This document shows, one piece after another, positions 13,445 to 24,633 of a stretch of 64,000 bases of DNA. The notes below the pieces were generated by a model. It was not told the origin of the DNA. It saw only the letters and a program-made list of their open reading frames with translations, and ran no database searches. Source of the DNA: Sphagnum compactum (Eukaryota; Bryophyta; Sphagnopsida; Sphagnales); NCBI GenBank assembly GCA_965153455.1, contig OZ234498.1:16306001-16370000 (forward strand), read 5' to 3'. A program made the position numbers and the translations under genes. Position 1 is the stretch's first letter, and each line of letters starts with the position of its first letter.

Positions 13445-13774
13445 TTATTGGCCTTGCCTACCAAGGCAAGAAGGATATTGTGTTTAGATTCATTATAGAG
13501 TATAGTAGCTTAATGGATTTTGGCCCCTAGGTAATAATAATAGGTCTATTTTGATATGAGGGTTTTTGAAAGATGATATTTTGGCTTGTGTTGAAACTTG
13601 AGATTGGTAGTTACAGAGTTATAATACCTTGAAGGATTTCGGTTTCTTTTAGAGAATTTTTTGAAGATTATAATTTTTGCATGGTGAAATATTTGAGTTT
13701 CCATTATTCTTCTTTTGCCTTAAAATACTGTTTCATGTAAACGGCAAGGCCATAGTGTGACACACCCCTTGTTG
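13445..13774 (+). mobile_element. MITE-like repeat, copy 1
   Basis: First of five copies of a roughly 320-330 bp non-coding repeat. It begins with TTATTGGCCTTGCC, immediately folds back (CCTTGCC-TACCAA-GGCAAGG), contains GGCCCCTAGGTAATAATA and TTGGCTTGTGTTGAAACTTG, and ends GGCAAGGCCATAGTGTGACA. The outer TGGCCTTGCC and GGCAAGGCCA are inverted. It has no open frame. MITE or foldback element is the most economical description, but a clear target-site duplication could not be defined. Confidence 0.7.
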
Positions 13775-14880
13775 TAGGAAGTTGTAGATGTGACTAACAA
13801 TAAGGGGACTGTTGTGGGTGAACTGTCATGGACTCATGTGGTTAATATGTGAAAGTCATGTCACACCTTCTTTGTCTGCTGCATGGCGTATTCTGGTTTG
13901 GTTAACTGCACATTGGGTGGAGAAGCAAATGTTCTCTTTTTGTTTCTTCTTTTCTCCCAGTCTCCAACTTAGAGAAACACTCCGCCCCCACGCTGGCTGC
14001 CACTAGCCTACTAGTTAATTGGATTGAATGTTGTGAAGAGGTCAAGAAGGAAGATTGTAATGGGATTGGAAAAGGTCAAGATTTGAAACAGTAAGTTGAA
14101 ATGGTGAAAGTCTAAAAAAAGAATGGAGCAAGGCTGGAGAATACACCATGTGCAAGGGAAGGAAACTGAAATACTTAAAACAAAAAGAAAATGAACTTTG
14201 GTTCTTTATGTACACACCCCAGCACTGAGCTCTGGTTTTTTTTTTTTTTTTTCTGGGTGATGTAGCTAATGTGGCAATCGCAATATATTTCCGATTTAGC
14301 CAAATTTGACTATTACAAATATGGAAGATTTTTAATTATATATTTGCATAATTTTTGCTACCTATTTGAACAATGCGTATCTGGTGAATTTTAAAGATGT
14401 TTCGAATTTTAGATTTTTTTCTTTCGAAAAAAATTTGGAATTTGGGACAAACAATCTCAAAAAATTTGCAACAATGCAAAATTTCACACCAAAAGAAAAA
14501 GGCTGCGTGACCCCAGCCGTACTACTTGACCTGGAGTAGGAATGTGATCATAAGGCTTAGATTTTTGTTTGGAAAACATTTGGGCAGAAATGGAAGAGAA
14601 TTCATTGCCAAAAAAGGAATAGTACACCACAAAAAGGTTAGCCCTGGGAGCGTTAGATTGTTTTGGGAAGCAGAATGATCATATGCAAAGACTGGCATCA
14701 TAGTGAAAAATGAAATCAGAAAAACCTAATGAAAGCAAAAAAAAGAAAAAGAACCTAAGTCAAATATTCAATAGCACCTGGGTTTCTAGTTTCTACAAAT
14801 GTTATATACACCAGCCTACTTTCAGGCCCACTTAGTTTTCGATGTTTTCCACCCACCTACTATACAACTACAATTAATTT

Positions 14881-14980
14881 GGTCAATTTGGTTTACAATT
14901 ATCGGTAACAACGTTTCTATGTTCACCTTTGGTCAATTTGGTTTACAATTATCGGTAACAACGTTTCTATGTTCACCTCA
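14881..14980. repeat. Perfect 50-bp tandem duplication
   Basis: Two head-to-tail copies of a 50-bp unit starting GGTCAATTTGGTTTACAATT, at 14,881-14,930 and 14,931-14,980, identical over at least the first 48 bases. It reads as a recent local duplication. Confidence 0.95.
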
Positions 14981-14999
14981 CTATTTCTCAACCCACATT

Positions 15000-16285
15000 G
15001 AAAGAACGCACACATGGCAGTTTTAACTCAAGAGAGTTGATGGGACATACATGGACCAAGTCAGAAGATCTTTACACTAGTATAGTCGGTTTTTGAGGTG
15101 AGGTGACTGGCATTTGTGAGTCTGGTGCTTGTCTCCAGATTTGGGGGATGAGAGAGGGGCGGGCGCGGGCACTCACTACAATAGTGAGAACTCTAGTACA
15201 TAGTGAGGTCAGTAACCCAACTATTTGAGTGAGGATAGTACAAAAATACTGGGTAAGTTAGAGAGATCATGGAAACATACCATTAGGCCTCAACACTGAA
15301 GGGGAGGAAAGGAAAAAGAGGTGTTAATTAACATGAAACTTATCCTGACAGTCAGGTAGTGATAATCATTTGCTTCCCAACCACACCCGTTGTGAGCAAT
15401 CCCGAACATATCGATCCAACCATGAAGGAAAAAGATAAGGATACTTCTGGAAATTTTCATAGATGGTAGTAGCTTGATCTTTATTTGATGCGGAGTAGAT
15501 AGCCAGGGTGGCTGTGGGGCTCTAGTGCTTGTCTCTTGTGAGCATCCTTGCCAGACTGGTGCCCTGGCACATCTGTATCATTTGCTTTCTGCGGAGACTG
15601 AACTGAAACGAACGGAATCATTAGCAAATTAAGCCAGGCTGCACAATCCCTCCAGTAGCAGGGGGTTTGGGGGAACCGGCCACAGTGAACCAGCACCCAC
15701 TGGCACACCGTGAAGTGTTAGGTAAAGCCCTAGGGGTAGGGCATACTCTGTATAAGGGGCCGGCCTGTGTGAGGCGGAGCTGAATGCCCTCCACCCGAGG
15801 TCTTTTACCACACGTAAAGCACAGCTACTGAACATTCTTAAATCTGAAAAGTTTGGAACTTTCATAGTTATAAGGTGCCCTCTGAGTACACTAAAAATAA
15901 CAGCAGTGCTTTATGGATGAATGGTAAGTGGTTAGGAAACAGTTTTTTTGGTTGGGTTTCCAGTTCCCTAGCTAACCATTGCGGTTACCTTGGCTGCTTT
16001 TTTTCTTACTACTTACCTACTTACTTGTGTGTTGTTAGTATGTAGGTAGTAAAAACAGCCCTTACCTATGTATAATCCATCTACTTACATAGTAGTTACT
16101 TATTTTCCTACCTTTCTACCTGTATATGAGACCTATTTCCTACAGAATTGGTTACCAAGGTGAAACCAAATATTAACTCAGTTGAGGTTCATCCACAACT
16201 GAGTAATAACGGGCATCCAGTGGATGGTGCACTGGTGGGTGCTGGATCACTGTGGCCAGGTGAAGCTGCACCTAAACTGCTACCA
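15000..16285. other. Intergenic DNA, no gene seen
   Basis: A G+C-richer patch at 15,480-15,865 gives short antisense frames without recognisable domains. Short CTACTTACTTACC-like runs lie at 16,010-16,120. No RNA-gene signature was recognised. Confidence 0.4.
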
Positions 16286-16287
16286 TA

Positions 16288-16602
16288 ATAACAAGGGGTG
16301 TATTACATTGTGGCCTTGCCATTTACATTAAAAAGTATCTTAACACAAAAGAAGAATTCTGGAAATTCAAATATTTCACCATGTAAAAGTATAACCTTCA
16401 ATAAAATCCTCTAAAAGAAATCAAAATTCTTCAAGTTATCATAACTCTATAACTAATCTCAAGTTTCAACGCAAGCCAAAATATCTTGAAATCCTCATAT
16501 AAAAATAGACCTATTACCTAGGAGCCAAAATCCCTTAAGCTACTATACTCCATAATGAATCTAACCACAATATCCTTGCCTTGGTAGGCAAGGCCAATAA
16601 TA
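16288..16602 (-). mobile_element. MITE-like repeat, copy 2 (inverted)
   Basis: This is the same family as the copy at 13,445 but in the opposite orientation. On the minus strand it starts TTATTGGCCTTGCCTACCAA and ends GGCAAGGCCA followed by a diverged TAATACACCCCTTGTT tail. The conserved internal block TATTACCTAGGAGCCAAAAT is visible as its complement at about 16,513-16,532. The two copies form an inverted pair about 2.5 kb apart. A smaller fragment of the fold-back head may lie at about 16,829-16,850. Confidence 0.7.
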
Positions 16603-16609
16603 ACTAAAA

Positions 16610-17930
16610 ACCACAAAGGCTGTTGGGTTGCTTCTAAATCATACTATTGTTACTCTATCCTCATACTAAACCAGGGTCTCAGAGTCCAAATGTAAAGTTT
16701 CCTGGTAAAATATAAGGTGAAGCTCACTCAAGAGATGTGAAGGTACCAGCCAGAGGTGGCCGGTTCACCCTGGCCAGCAGCAGGGAAAGCTGGGAATGTG
16801 AAGAAGTTGGGTAGTGTAATTCATTAACTGCCTTGGTAGGTGAGGCATTGAAAGGGGCACATACTATGTACTCAACGAGCAAGAATGCTGCTGTATTGCG
16901 TTACTGTGAAACAAAACCTCATCATCTATGATATCGAAGCAAGACGTGAGGTGGTGGAGTAAATCAGAGTACAGCTTCAAGAGGTTGTTGTACCATGTTC
17001 TCAAATTGGGCATTTATTTTCATTACTAGCTTTCCCAGGAAGGGAAGTTTGTTCTGGCTGACAACAAGAGCACAAGGTGTTTAAAGTGGGCACTCTCCAG
17101 TGGATACAGCTATTCAGGACAGGGCTCTGCAGGATATTGGACTCCACTGGACAAATGGCATCTTTTGTGAGGGCTGGTTCCACTGGCTGCTAAGAGCAAA
17201 TTCAAACGTTCAAACAGGGTCGCTTCTTCACAACTCGTAAGGTGGAAAAAGACAGACAAACAGACAGAATGTATGGTGATCACAAATCCCTGACACCCAT
17301 AGCCACCGCAGAAATTCCTTCTCCCACAGCAAGCAAGTTAACTGTCGTTCTCCGGATCCTCAAGTGTTACAGCTTGGTGGACTGGACTTTCCTATCATCC
17401 ACGCTTCTAACTTAGCAGAACCACATCATTGTGCAGGCTGTCTTTACCCTTCCTTTCACCTAAATTTTTGTCTCTTCATGAAGGCCTCCCCTATTTGCCA
17501 CCCTTTTCCTCTTTTCTCCTGTCCAGCTCAATTTCATTCAGATATACTTTACCCAAATTGAAACTCTGACTATCCTTCAGGACACGGCACTGGAAGCCAG
17601 GTATATCTCACTACCAATTCTCATCAACCAGGAAATGGTTGATGAGATTCCTCTCTCTCCTTGCATGCACCCCTTGTGAGCAGCTTCATCATAACCATCA
17701 GCATGTCTTTCCTCTTAACATTTTGTATCCCCAATTTTCATCACAACATCCTCAATTTTCAGCCCACGGGACCTCATTTTGACACTTTTAGGTAGTAATG
17801 GGCAGAGTTGCAGTGGGTGGAGCCACTGAAATCAATCGCAATGGTGTAAAAAAATCAAAAACAACTTGGAATTTGAAAGTATTAACTAGAAAAGAAAAGA
17901 AATTGTAAACATGGTTAATTTGGTGATTTA
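16610..17930. other. Intergenic DNA, no gene seen
   Basis: Composition is more balanced than in the flanks, but the short frames at 17,001-17,183 (minus) and 17,364-17,561 (plus) carry no motif I can tie to a family. Confidence 0.4.
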
Positions 17931-17931
17931 C

Positions 17932-19770
17932 TTAATCATCATCAACATGCAATTGTTCAAAAATGTCAACTTCTTCAATCAAATCATAATTACCTTTAGT
18001 TAAAAAATATTTTATTTTCATATAATCTTTAAGAGTAGCAATAGGTGTGCAATCTAACCATGAATCATGGACGCCAAAACTTTTACCACCATGATTATTT
18101 GGGTCTAGACTTTCCACTTGTAAACAATAGTATTGCAAGGCTTTCAACACACCAACAAGGCTAAAAACACGTTCAATCTCAATGTGGGACCCCAGAATCC
18201 CAAGGATTTTCTTAGCTAGAAAGTCACATTTGGAAATTGATTCTTATGAGACCACCAACAAGAAAGAGAATTTGCATATGCAAATGGGAGGATAAATAAC
18301 CTCTTAAATACATAAAGTTCTCCAATAACAAGAGCATGAGAGGACTCCACCATGGATGCTCCGACACCAAAATATTAGTTTCTTCTTTTTCAAACTGAAA
18401 GTGCGGCACATCAATCGTGTTGCAATGCTTGGGAAATAAGATTGAATTGATCAAACAAGTCATAACACTACATCATAGATGCCATTCTATGATTGGTCCT
18501 TATCGACTATATTAATTATTTATGCCATCTGTAGTTGTTTATACCAATTATTTATGCCATTTTTAGTCACTTATCCACTTGTAGTTGTATAGGATTAATC
18601 ATAAAATAACATTTTTGGCATAGTGGAAATGGTGGAATCATTATTTTTACATCATATTCAAAAGAAAAATGAATTATTTCCTCACACCCCACATAATTCT
18701 TCACAACTCATAGATTTGGAACAAGGATCTAACATGATGGCAAACATGTTATGAACATTTTGTGGATCAAATGTTTTCAAGAACAAGAAAAAGGCTTGAT
18801 CACCTTAATGACTTCTTGCCACATGTTTTTTTGCAAGCTAATGAGTTCCAAATCAAATTCATCAAGAATTTCAAACCCATCACTAAGTCCTGCTACCTTA
18901 GCTTCCATGTTGAATGAAATGTTAATAATAATAGTTAAAGCATCTAACATGAACCAATGCCCTCTTGACTAATTCATCACATAAGCACTCATAATAAGAT
19001 TCAAACAAAACTAATTGGTTTTGCAATAACCTAGACTTAGGCTTTAGGAACTCATTGTTACAATGTCACCATTTTTTGCCTACCATAACAAAGAAGGACA
19101 ATGATTTTGAATTCAAGAGATTCTTCAAACATAATGACTTTGCATACAAGCTTTGTTTAGATAAGTATCTTTAACATTTGAGTTAGTGACCCACTCTCAA
19201 CATACATTTTCTCCCATTATTGCCTCCTCTTCCATTTTTGTCCAAGTAATTATTTTTTGTAAACCTACTTGGGCATTTTTCACACTTACTTGCCTCAAAC
19301 CAATAAAAACTTTATCATCATTTGTAGCATATTGACATGTTTTAAACAACACATGACCAAAACATGTATCTTCATAAACTTGTAAAAGGTTCAACATATC
19401 ACAATCAACAATAAAATACAATGTTATAGCCATGGAAACCAAGTTGTTGCCTTCATTTTTTACAAAAGTGAGAACTTGACGAATCAAAACAAATTTATCA
19501 AGAAATGATTATAATTGTTGTGCCATACAAAGGCCAATTGTTTCATTTATTTCAAATAACCCAACAATAAAATGCATAGGCTCCCAAGCTTCAATGAGAT
19601 AATTAATAACAAAGGGTATGTTTCAATGCCACCTTTAAACATCCATAAATCAAATGAAGCAAAAATAGTTGTTACATTTGCAAGTTTTGGCAAAACATGC
19701 ATTTCTGTACACTTGGTGACCATAGTAGGAAACATTTCTTCCACGAATAGTGAATGAGATGGAAACAAAA
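17932..19770 (-). pseudogene. Decayed hAT transposase with C-terminal dimerisation block
   Basis: Reading the minus strand from right to left gives hAT-type blocks in the expected order: FDLWMFKGGIETYPLLL (about 19,635-19,685), VKNEGNNLVSMA (about 19,430-19,465), CFGHVLFKTCQYAT (about 19,325-19,370), VSVKNAQVGLQKIITWTK (about 19,235-19,290), EHPWWSPLM (about 18,340-18,365), then the dimerisation signature ILGILGSHIEIERVFSL (about 18,150-18,205) running into LKALQYYCL. WTK, WW and the terminal ExERxFS pattern are hallmarks of plant hAT transposases. Stops and indels separate the blocks, so it is dead. Its sequence differs from the relic at 1.1-2.96 kb, so the two belong to different hAT lineages. 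No ends or target duplication were found. Confidence 0.75.
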
Positions 19771-20178
19771 CATGAACGCATTGGTGTAAGACTAACCTTC
19801 ATAACCAGATGTATTCACAAGTGGAAAAAACCTTATAGCCCTTACAAATATACAAAACCAAATCTTCAAAAAAAAATTCATCACATTGTTTGTAAGGATC
19901 TAAGGCCCTAAAAAAATTTGTGGTTGTTCTGTTAGTAATTCCAACCTTTTTCTTTGTTGATTGTTAGGTGTGTTACAACTAAACCACATTAATAAATTGC
20001 AATATCTTAACAATAAGCAAATTTGAGTGTGCATAATCAATGTGTGTATTCATTGGAATGACGCTATTACATTTGTTGTATTTTATAAGACCTTTTTTAA
20101 TACATTATTACAAATCATGGTTATTTAAGAGGTTCAAGTTGATTAATTTGTCATTTTGACTGATGGACATGTACATTT

Positions 20179-20311
20179 TGACTAAAGGCCAAGGGTTTGA
20201 ATGACACATGTATTGTTTAACTAGTCAATTTGATTATAGTGGTTAATTTGACGAAATGCATATAATCAAGTTATATAACCTTAGTCAAAATCATCAATGG
20301 CCTTTAGTCAA
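20179..20311. repeat. Inverted repeat left of the gypsy promoter region
   Basis: TTGACTAAAGGCCA near 20,178-20,192 is repeated inverted as TGGCCTTTAGTCAA at about 20,298-20,311, with other TTTGACT/AGTCAA words between. It could belong to the LTR U3 or be an older insertion. Confidence 0.6.
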
Positions 20312-20496
20312 GTTGAACGTTTAATCAAGATGGCCAACGATCTTTTGTCATGCCCGTACATGGCCTCATACATGATGGCCAGTTACGGGCATGCCCATCA
20401 TGCCTTTTAGGGTTAATGTACGTTTTTAGGGTAAGTGTATGTTCATAGGTGACTATACGTTATTAGGTACTTAAGGTTTCAGTTTGTTGGCGGTTG

Positions 20497-20504
20497 TATA
20501 AAAG
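20497..20504 (+). promoter_or_regulatory. TATA box of the presumed 5' LTR
   Basis: TATAAAAG in G+C-richer flanks, about 1.08 kb before the Gag start. Its position fits the U3/R boundary of a retrotransposon LTR. No second LTR is available in the window for comparison. Confidence 0.5.
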
Positions 20505-20764
20505 GCCAAGCCTTTCTCTTCTCTTTTAGTTTTTCTAAAATTCCTTTGTCAGGAGAGTTTCCTCCATAATCAGATAGGATTTCTAGATGCTCACGGTGGC
20601 CATTGCACAGCCACCGTCTTCATACATTACATGTTCTTCTTTCTTTGAAAATCAATTCTAGAAAAACTCTACTATTTGTTGCTTAATGTTGAAAGCGATA
20701 AATTTCTTTTGCTTTTGAATTTTTGCTTTTAGTGTTGTTACTACTAGTGTTGTTGCTGCTCGAA

Positions 20765-20823
20765 GGAGCTTGCATTGTTCCCAGAGGGAGCTTGCGTTGT
20801 TCCCAGAGGGAGCTTGCGTTGTT
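20765..20823 (+). repeat. 22-bp tandem repeat in the retrotransposon leader
   Basis: GGAGCTTGCATTGTTCCCAG and its near-identical repeats are arrayed head to tail about 2.7 times with a 22-bp period, in the LTR or leader upstream of Gag. Confidence 0.85.
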
Positions 20824-20959
20824 ACATTCCTTCCAACCAACAGGGTCGGGATCCTTGAACAGGTTTCAAAACTCCCCTTCCCTTTCTCTTTCTTTATTTC
20901 TCTTTCACGCACAAAAACGCGCCTTCCTGTGATGGCTATCAAGTAAAAAAAAAACAAAA

Positions 20960-21480
20960 ATTTAGGCAGCAACGTCGCTCCCGCGACGCGAGCTTGCAGC
21001 GCCGCAACGTCGCAGTGTCGCGAGCTGCAGCACCGTAGCGTTGCGAGCTTGCAGTGCCACAGCGCTGCAAGTTGTAGTAGCGTCGCAGCGTTGCAAGTTG
21101 TAGTAGCGCCGCAGCATTGCAAGCTGCAGTATCGCCGCAAGCTATAGTAGCGCCGTAGCACCATCGCTGCGTTGTGAGTGGCAGCGCCGCCATCGCAGCA
21201 GCGGCGGCCGACCTTAGTCCGTCCGACATTCGTCCGACTTTCGTCGGACGTCCGTCGGACTTTCGTTCGACTTTCGTCCGACGTCCGTCAAACTTTCATC
21301 CGACGTCTGTCCAACATTCGTCCGACGTCCGTCCTACATCCGTCCTACGTCCTGCCATCCTATGCCTTGCATCCTGGAATCCTGCCATTCTGCTGTCCTA
21401 ACGTCCTGCTCCTACGTTCTGCCGTCCTACTTCCTACATTCTGCCATCCTAAAGTCTTGTCATCCTACCATTCATTCTCA
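20960..21480 (+). repeat. G+C-rich leader repeats (two types)
   Basis: First (about 20,960-21,200) come degenerate units of about 28-30 bp around GCGTTGCAAGTTGTAGTAGC. Then (about 21,215-21,450) come short units of about 10-12 bp of the CGTCCGACTTT type, fading into CGTCCTGCCATCCTA words. These make Ala/Arg/Cys-rich or Ser/Arg/Pro-rich frames on both strands that I do not treat as genes. The tract is much richer in G+C than anything around it. Confidence 0.7.
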
Positions 21481-21574
21481 TTATCACATCGTATTCTTCA
21501 AAACATACGTTGTGTTAGAACTTTGGAGTTAGTGTTGTATATTGTTACAAAATTTTAGGGCATGGGAGAACACC

Positions 21575-23169
21575 ATGTCCTCGGATGATGAGAGCACTAC
21601 CGCTCAACCAGAGCCTAGGTATCAACTACGAAGTAACACACAATCCTTTGAGCCGATTTCTTTAAGCTCACGATCTTCACGACGATACCATCAAGCATCT
21701 ACAACACCACCGTCATCTAGTACAACTCCTACCAGGAATTCAGGTTCAGGTTACACTACATCAACGGTACATCAAAGTCCATTTGGAGGGATTAATCAGT
21801 GGGGTACGCTTGTTGGTGCACTTGCTTTGACACCATCACCGTATATTCCGCTGCAAGTCGTGACCTCTACACCCATATACACCATGGAGGTTAGTAGTTC
21901 TTCTGGGAGAATTGAAAAATTTAGCGGAAGGCCAGGTACAATTTCTTTGAGGGAGTTCAAGGCAACTTTCTCAACTGTGGTTTGTGAATTGGAGCTCAAG
22001 TATGGCTTTAATTACACTGAGGCGTTCGTATTCAAACAACTGGCCCGTTACGTGCATTATGAGGCATTGGATGTCTATGAGCAACATTCTCCGAGGATTT
22101 TGGGCATCACTCAGATCCCAAATCCAGTTTATGCCACAGCCATTGCCACCGCCTCTCAAGTTGCACTACAAGCTACTATTGCACATCATGGGACTGTGCC
22201 CAATAATCCAAACCCGGTACATGTTTCAGTAAACCTTTCTCCTCCACAACTCATTGCTGCTACCGCAAACATTCCTCCCACCATCGATGCATTAGCTTTT
22301 GCTGATCCAGTGGGGGAATTCTTTCGAGTGCTTGAGCTAGAATTTCCAGTGAAGAGTTCTGAAAAAATTCTGCAGTTCGCCACCTTCTCTCGGCAAAAGG
22401 AGGAAACCCTCAAGATGCTCTACAGGAGGCTTCTCAAGCTTAAAGAGGATACTCAAAGCATCACAAACCTGGAAGCTGCTCATCGGTATTTTCGTTCGTT
22501 GGAAGGTACTCCGACACTCCATGCGCAGGTTTTGCAACGAATTTTTGCAGAATTTGGAGACTCGTACACTTTGCTGGATGTGTACAACATTTCTGAAAAG
22601 TTGGAACTGGCTCATGCACATTATGAGGCCAGTACTATGAGGCCTCCATCACGTTCAAGGCCTCATCCTCCACCAACTGCGCCAACCAGATCATCACATT
22701 CTTCATCAAGGGCTAAAGGGGTGCACTCGGCTACACCCATCCTACCTTCTTGCAACTACTGTGGCAATCCTGCCCACAAAGCTAGTGAGTGCATCATTCC
22801 TTCCGAGGATCTCCTTTGTGATTGTTGTGGGAAAGAGGGACATTAGGAAGCTGTTTGTTTTGCCAAGTTCCCAGAACGGAAGCAACTCCGATTACCACGG
22901 CAAAATCTACCAACATCTTCCGCTACCCCTCAACCAAAAGCGAAGGCACCTCAACCTTCCATTCAGGCTTTCCCCACTAAGGGTAATTCCAGTAAGAATG
23001 CTAAGAAGAAGGAGCACAATGCTAACAAGAGGGAGGTGCTTCAAGCCCATGCCGCTCAAGTTCAAACTCTGCAAAATGAACTCGAATCCTTGAGGGCCCA
23101 ACTGGCTAATCTAAAAGGCAAGTCTTCCCAACCAGCTAGTCATGCCCAACCTATACAGGGTTTAGGATC
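21575..23169 (+). pseudogene. gag: Gag polyprotein with two zinc knuckles (one stop)
   Basis: The frame opens at ATG 21,575 in a good context (ACCATGT). It encodes a Ser/Thr/Pro-rich N-terminus, a capsid-like central region (about residues 115-365, including RIEKFSGRPGTISLREFK and a Leu-rich helix FATFSRQKEETLKMLYRRLL) and two CCHC knuckles, CNYCGNPAHKASEC and CDCCGKEGH-x-EAVC. The residue after H in the second knuckle is a TAG stop at 22,844. Beyond it the frame continues through a basic stretch and a coiled coil (LQNELESLRAQLANLKGK, about 23,060-23,120) to about 23,165. Protease-side coding is in the minus-one frame from about 23,170. Gag packages element RNA into cytoplasmic particles. The call is firm; this copy would not make full-length Gag. 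Confidence 0.85.
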
Positions 23170-24365
23170 ATGGGAGGACCTCCTAGGTCGTTCTATGGCC
23201 TCCCACACGATGCCATGGTTGGGGAGTATGTTCTTTCCAGTGCACACAATTTTAGTCTCACACCAGAATTGACCATTTCTTTTTGCCCTTCCTACTTTGT
23301 GGCACAAGAAGCTAATGTGGCACCCAGAGTTTCTGCCACTAGGCAGGTAATTTAGACTGATGGACTCGCATCTGGTTCAAGTCCTAATACCAGGGCTAGA
23401 GGAGCTCGAGCAGTCATGCCACGATCTTTTCGTCCTCTCAACATGGAAGAAGAACGCACTTTGTTGGCGAGGGGGGAGGAGACTACTACACCACACGTTG
23501 CTAGGGCATCAAATTCGCGTGTTGCAGGAATACATGTACATCAGGAAAATACACAATTTCCCACTGATCAGCTTATGGAATGCCAACTTCAAATGCATGA
23601 AGTGGCGCAAAAGTTTGTGAGTACACCATTGTTTAGTTTTCAAGATTTGAAGCTAAGCACCAGGGACATAATTGCAGTACTAGAGGATACTCTGAACACT
23701 ACATCAGGTCCTCTACCAATCCCTAATCCACATGCTACAGAGGTTCCATCCAACACCTTGGAGAGACATTCGATTGGCTCACGTGTTGCAGATGGTGTTC
23801 GTAATCTGGTCACTGGTTCTAGCATGGCTAAACTAGTGGGCTTTCCTACCTCTGATTCTACATTCACATATCAGAAGGGAGTTAAGAACACCTCACTTGT
23901 GGATTTGTTACTCAGCAAAGACGTTGTGGATAGCCATTCTTTCCACAAAGTCTCTCACTCATTTCCGAAGGTGGTGCCTAGTGAGAGAACTTCCATCGCC
24001 ACCGGAGTTGCCATTGTCGACAATACTAAGTCAGCAATCCAGGTGGGAGGACATACACCCAGAGTGGTTCTTCTTGATACAGGTGCCCAACCAATGATTC
24101 TTGGAGTTCAATTCGCCAAGAAGATGGGCATGTTCGACTCCAAACTACGAAAATCTATGTGGCAAATTCGCACCGCTAGTGGGAGCGTAGAGGAGGTACT
24201 TGGGGAGAGCTCGGATTTTATTACACTTAATTTCAATGAAGGTACAGATCAGGAGCTTTGCCTACAGGTCAAATGTTTAGTCACCAGTGCCACTAGTTAC
24301 GATGTGCTCATTGGGCAAGAGGCCTTCTTTCCACCAGGTTTCACAATTGAACTGGTTCGAACATG
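23170..24365 (+). pseudogene. Retropepsin-type aspartic protease region of pol
   Basis: In frame with the later methyltransferase and RT frames. The N-terminal part (MGGPPRSFYGLPHDAMVGEY...) is a linker of unknown role with a TAG at 23,353. The protease core lies in the C-terminal third: VVLLDTGAQPMILG with catalytic DTG at 24,076-24,084, and the downstream SYDVLIGQEAFF block that matches the retropepsin ILG-type motif. Retropepsin dimers cut the polyprotein. After about 24,345 the reading frame must move by +1 to stay open, so an indel is present around GGTTTCACAATTGAACTGG. Confidence 0.75.
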
Positions 24366-24632
24366 CGTACTACCGAGTGGATTGGGAGACTAATGGCCAC
24401 CATCTGGGATACATACCCCTTGATTTACATGGGAACCATAGTCCTATGGCTCACCATTGTATGCTCAAGGAAGCACACACCATTTCCTACATCCAACAAG
24501 CTAGCCACGAGTGGATAGAAGGAGATGAAGAGGAGACAGCTTACGCCCAAGCTACTGAAAGCTTAAGGGTGATTCCTACTGACATTCAACATGGACCAGA
24601 GGTTTTACAGAGATTCAAAGCAGCCCACGACC
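24345..24632 (+). pseudogene. Unassigned pol segment between protease and methyltransferase
   Basis: Open in the second frame: NWFEHAYYRVDWETNGHHLG, then YIPLDLHGNHSPMAHH, ASHEWIEGDEEETAYAQATE and PEVLQRFKAAHDP. Frame changes at both ends (about 24,345 and 24,632) restore the main pol frame, so they cancel out. The segment has His/Trp/Tyr-rich text but I recognise no family. It may be an N-terminal extension of the methyltransferase or a linker peculiar to this lineage. Confidence 0.55.
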
Positions 24633-24633
24633 C

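Noticed and set aside
15481-15865. G+C-richer patch as a small gene or structural RNA
   Set aside because: No snRNA, snoRNA or tRNA signature could be matched, and the two overlapping frames carry no motif. A short word shared with 11.9 and 16.2 kb suggests repeat debris instead.
20658-21229. Ala/Cys/Arg-rich minus-strand frames as genes
   Set aside because: They are translations of the G+C-rich tandem repeats in the retrotransposon leader and have no other support.
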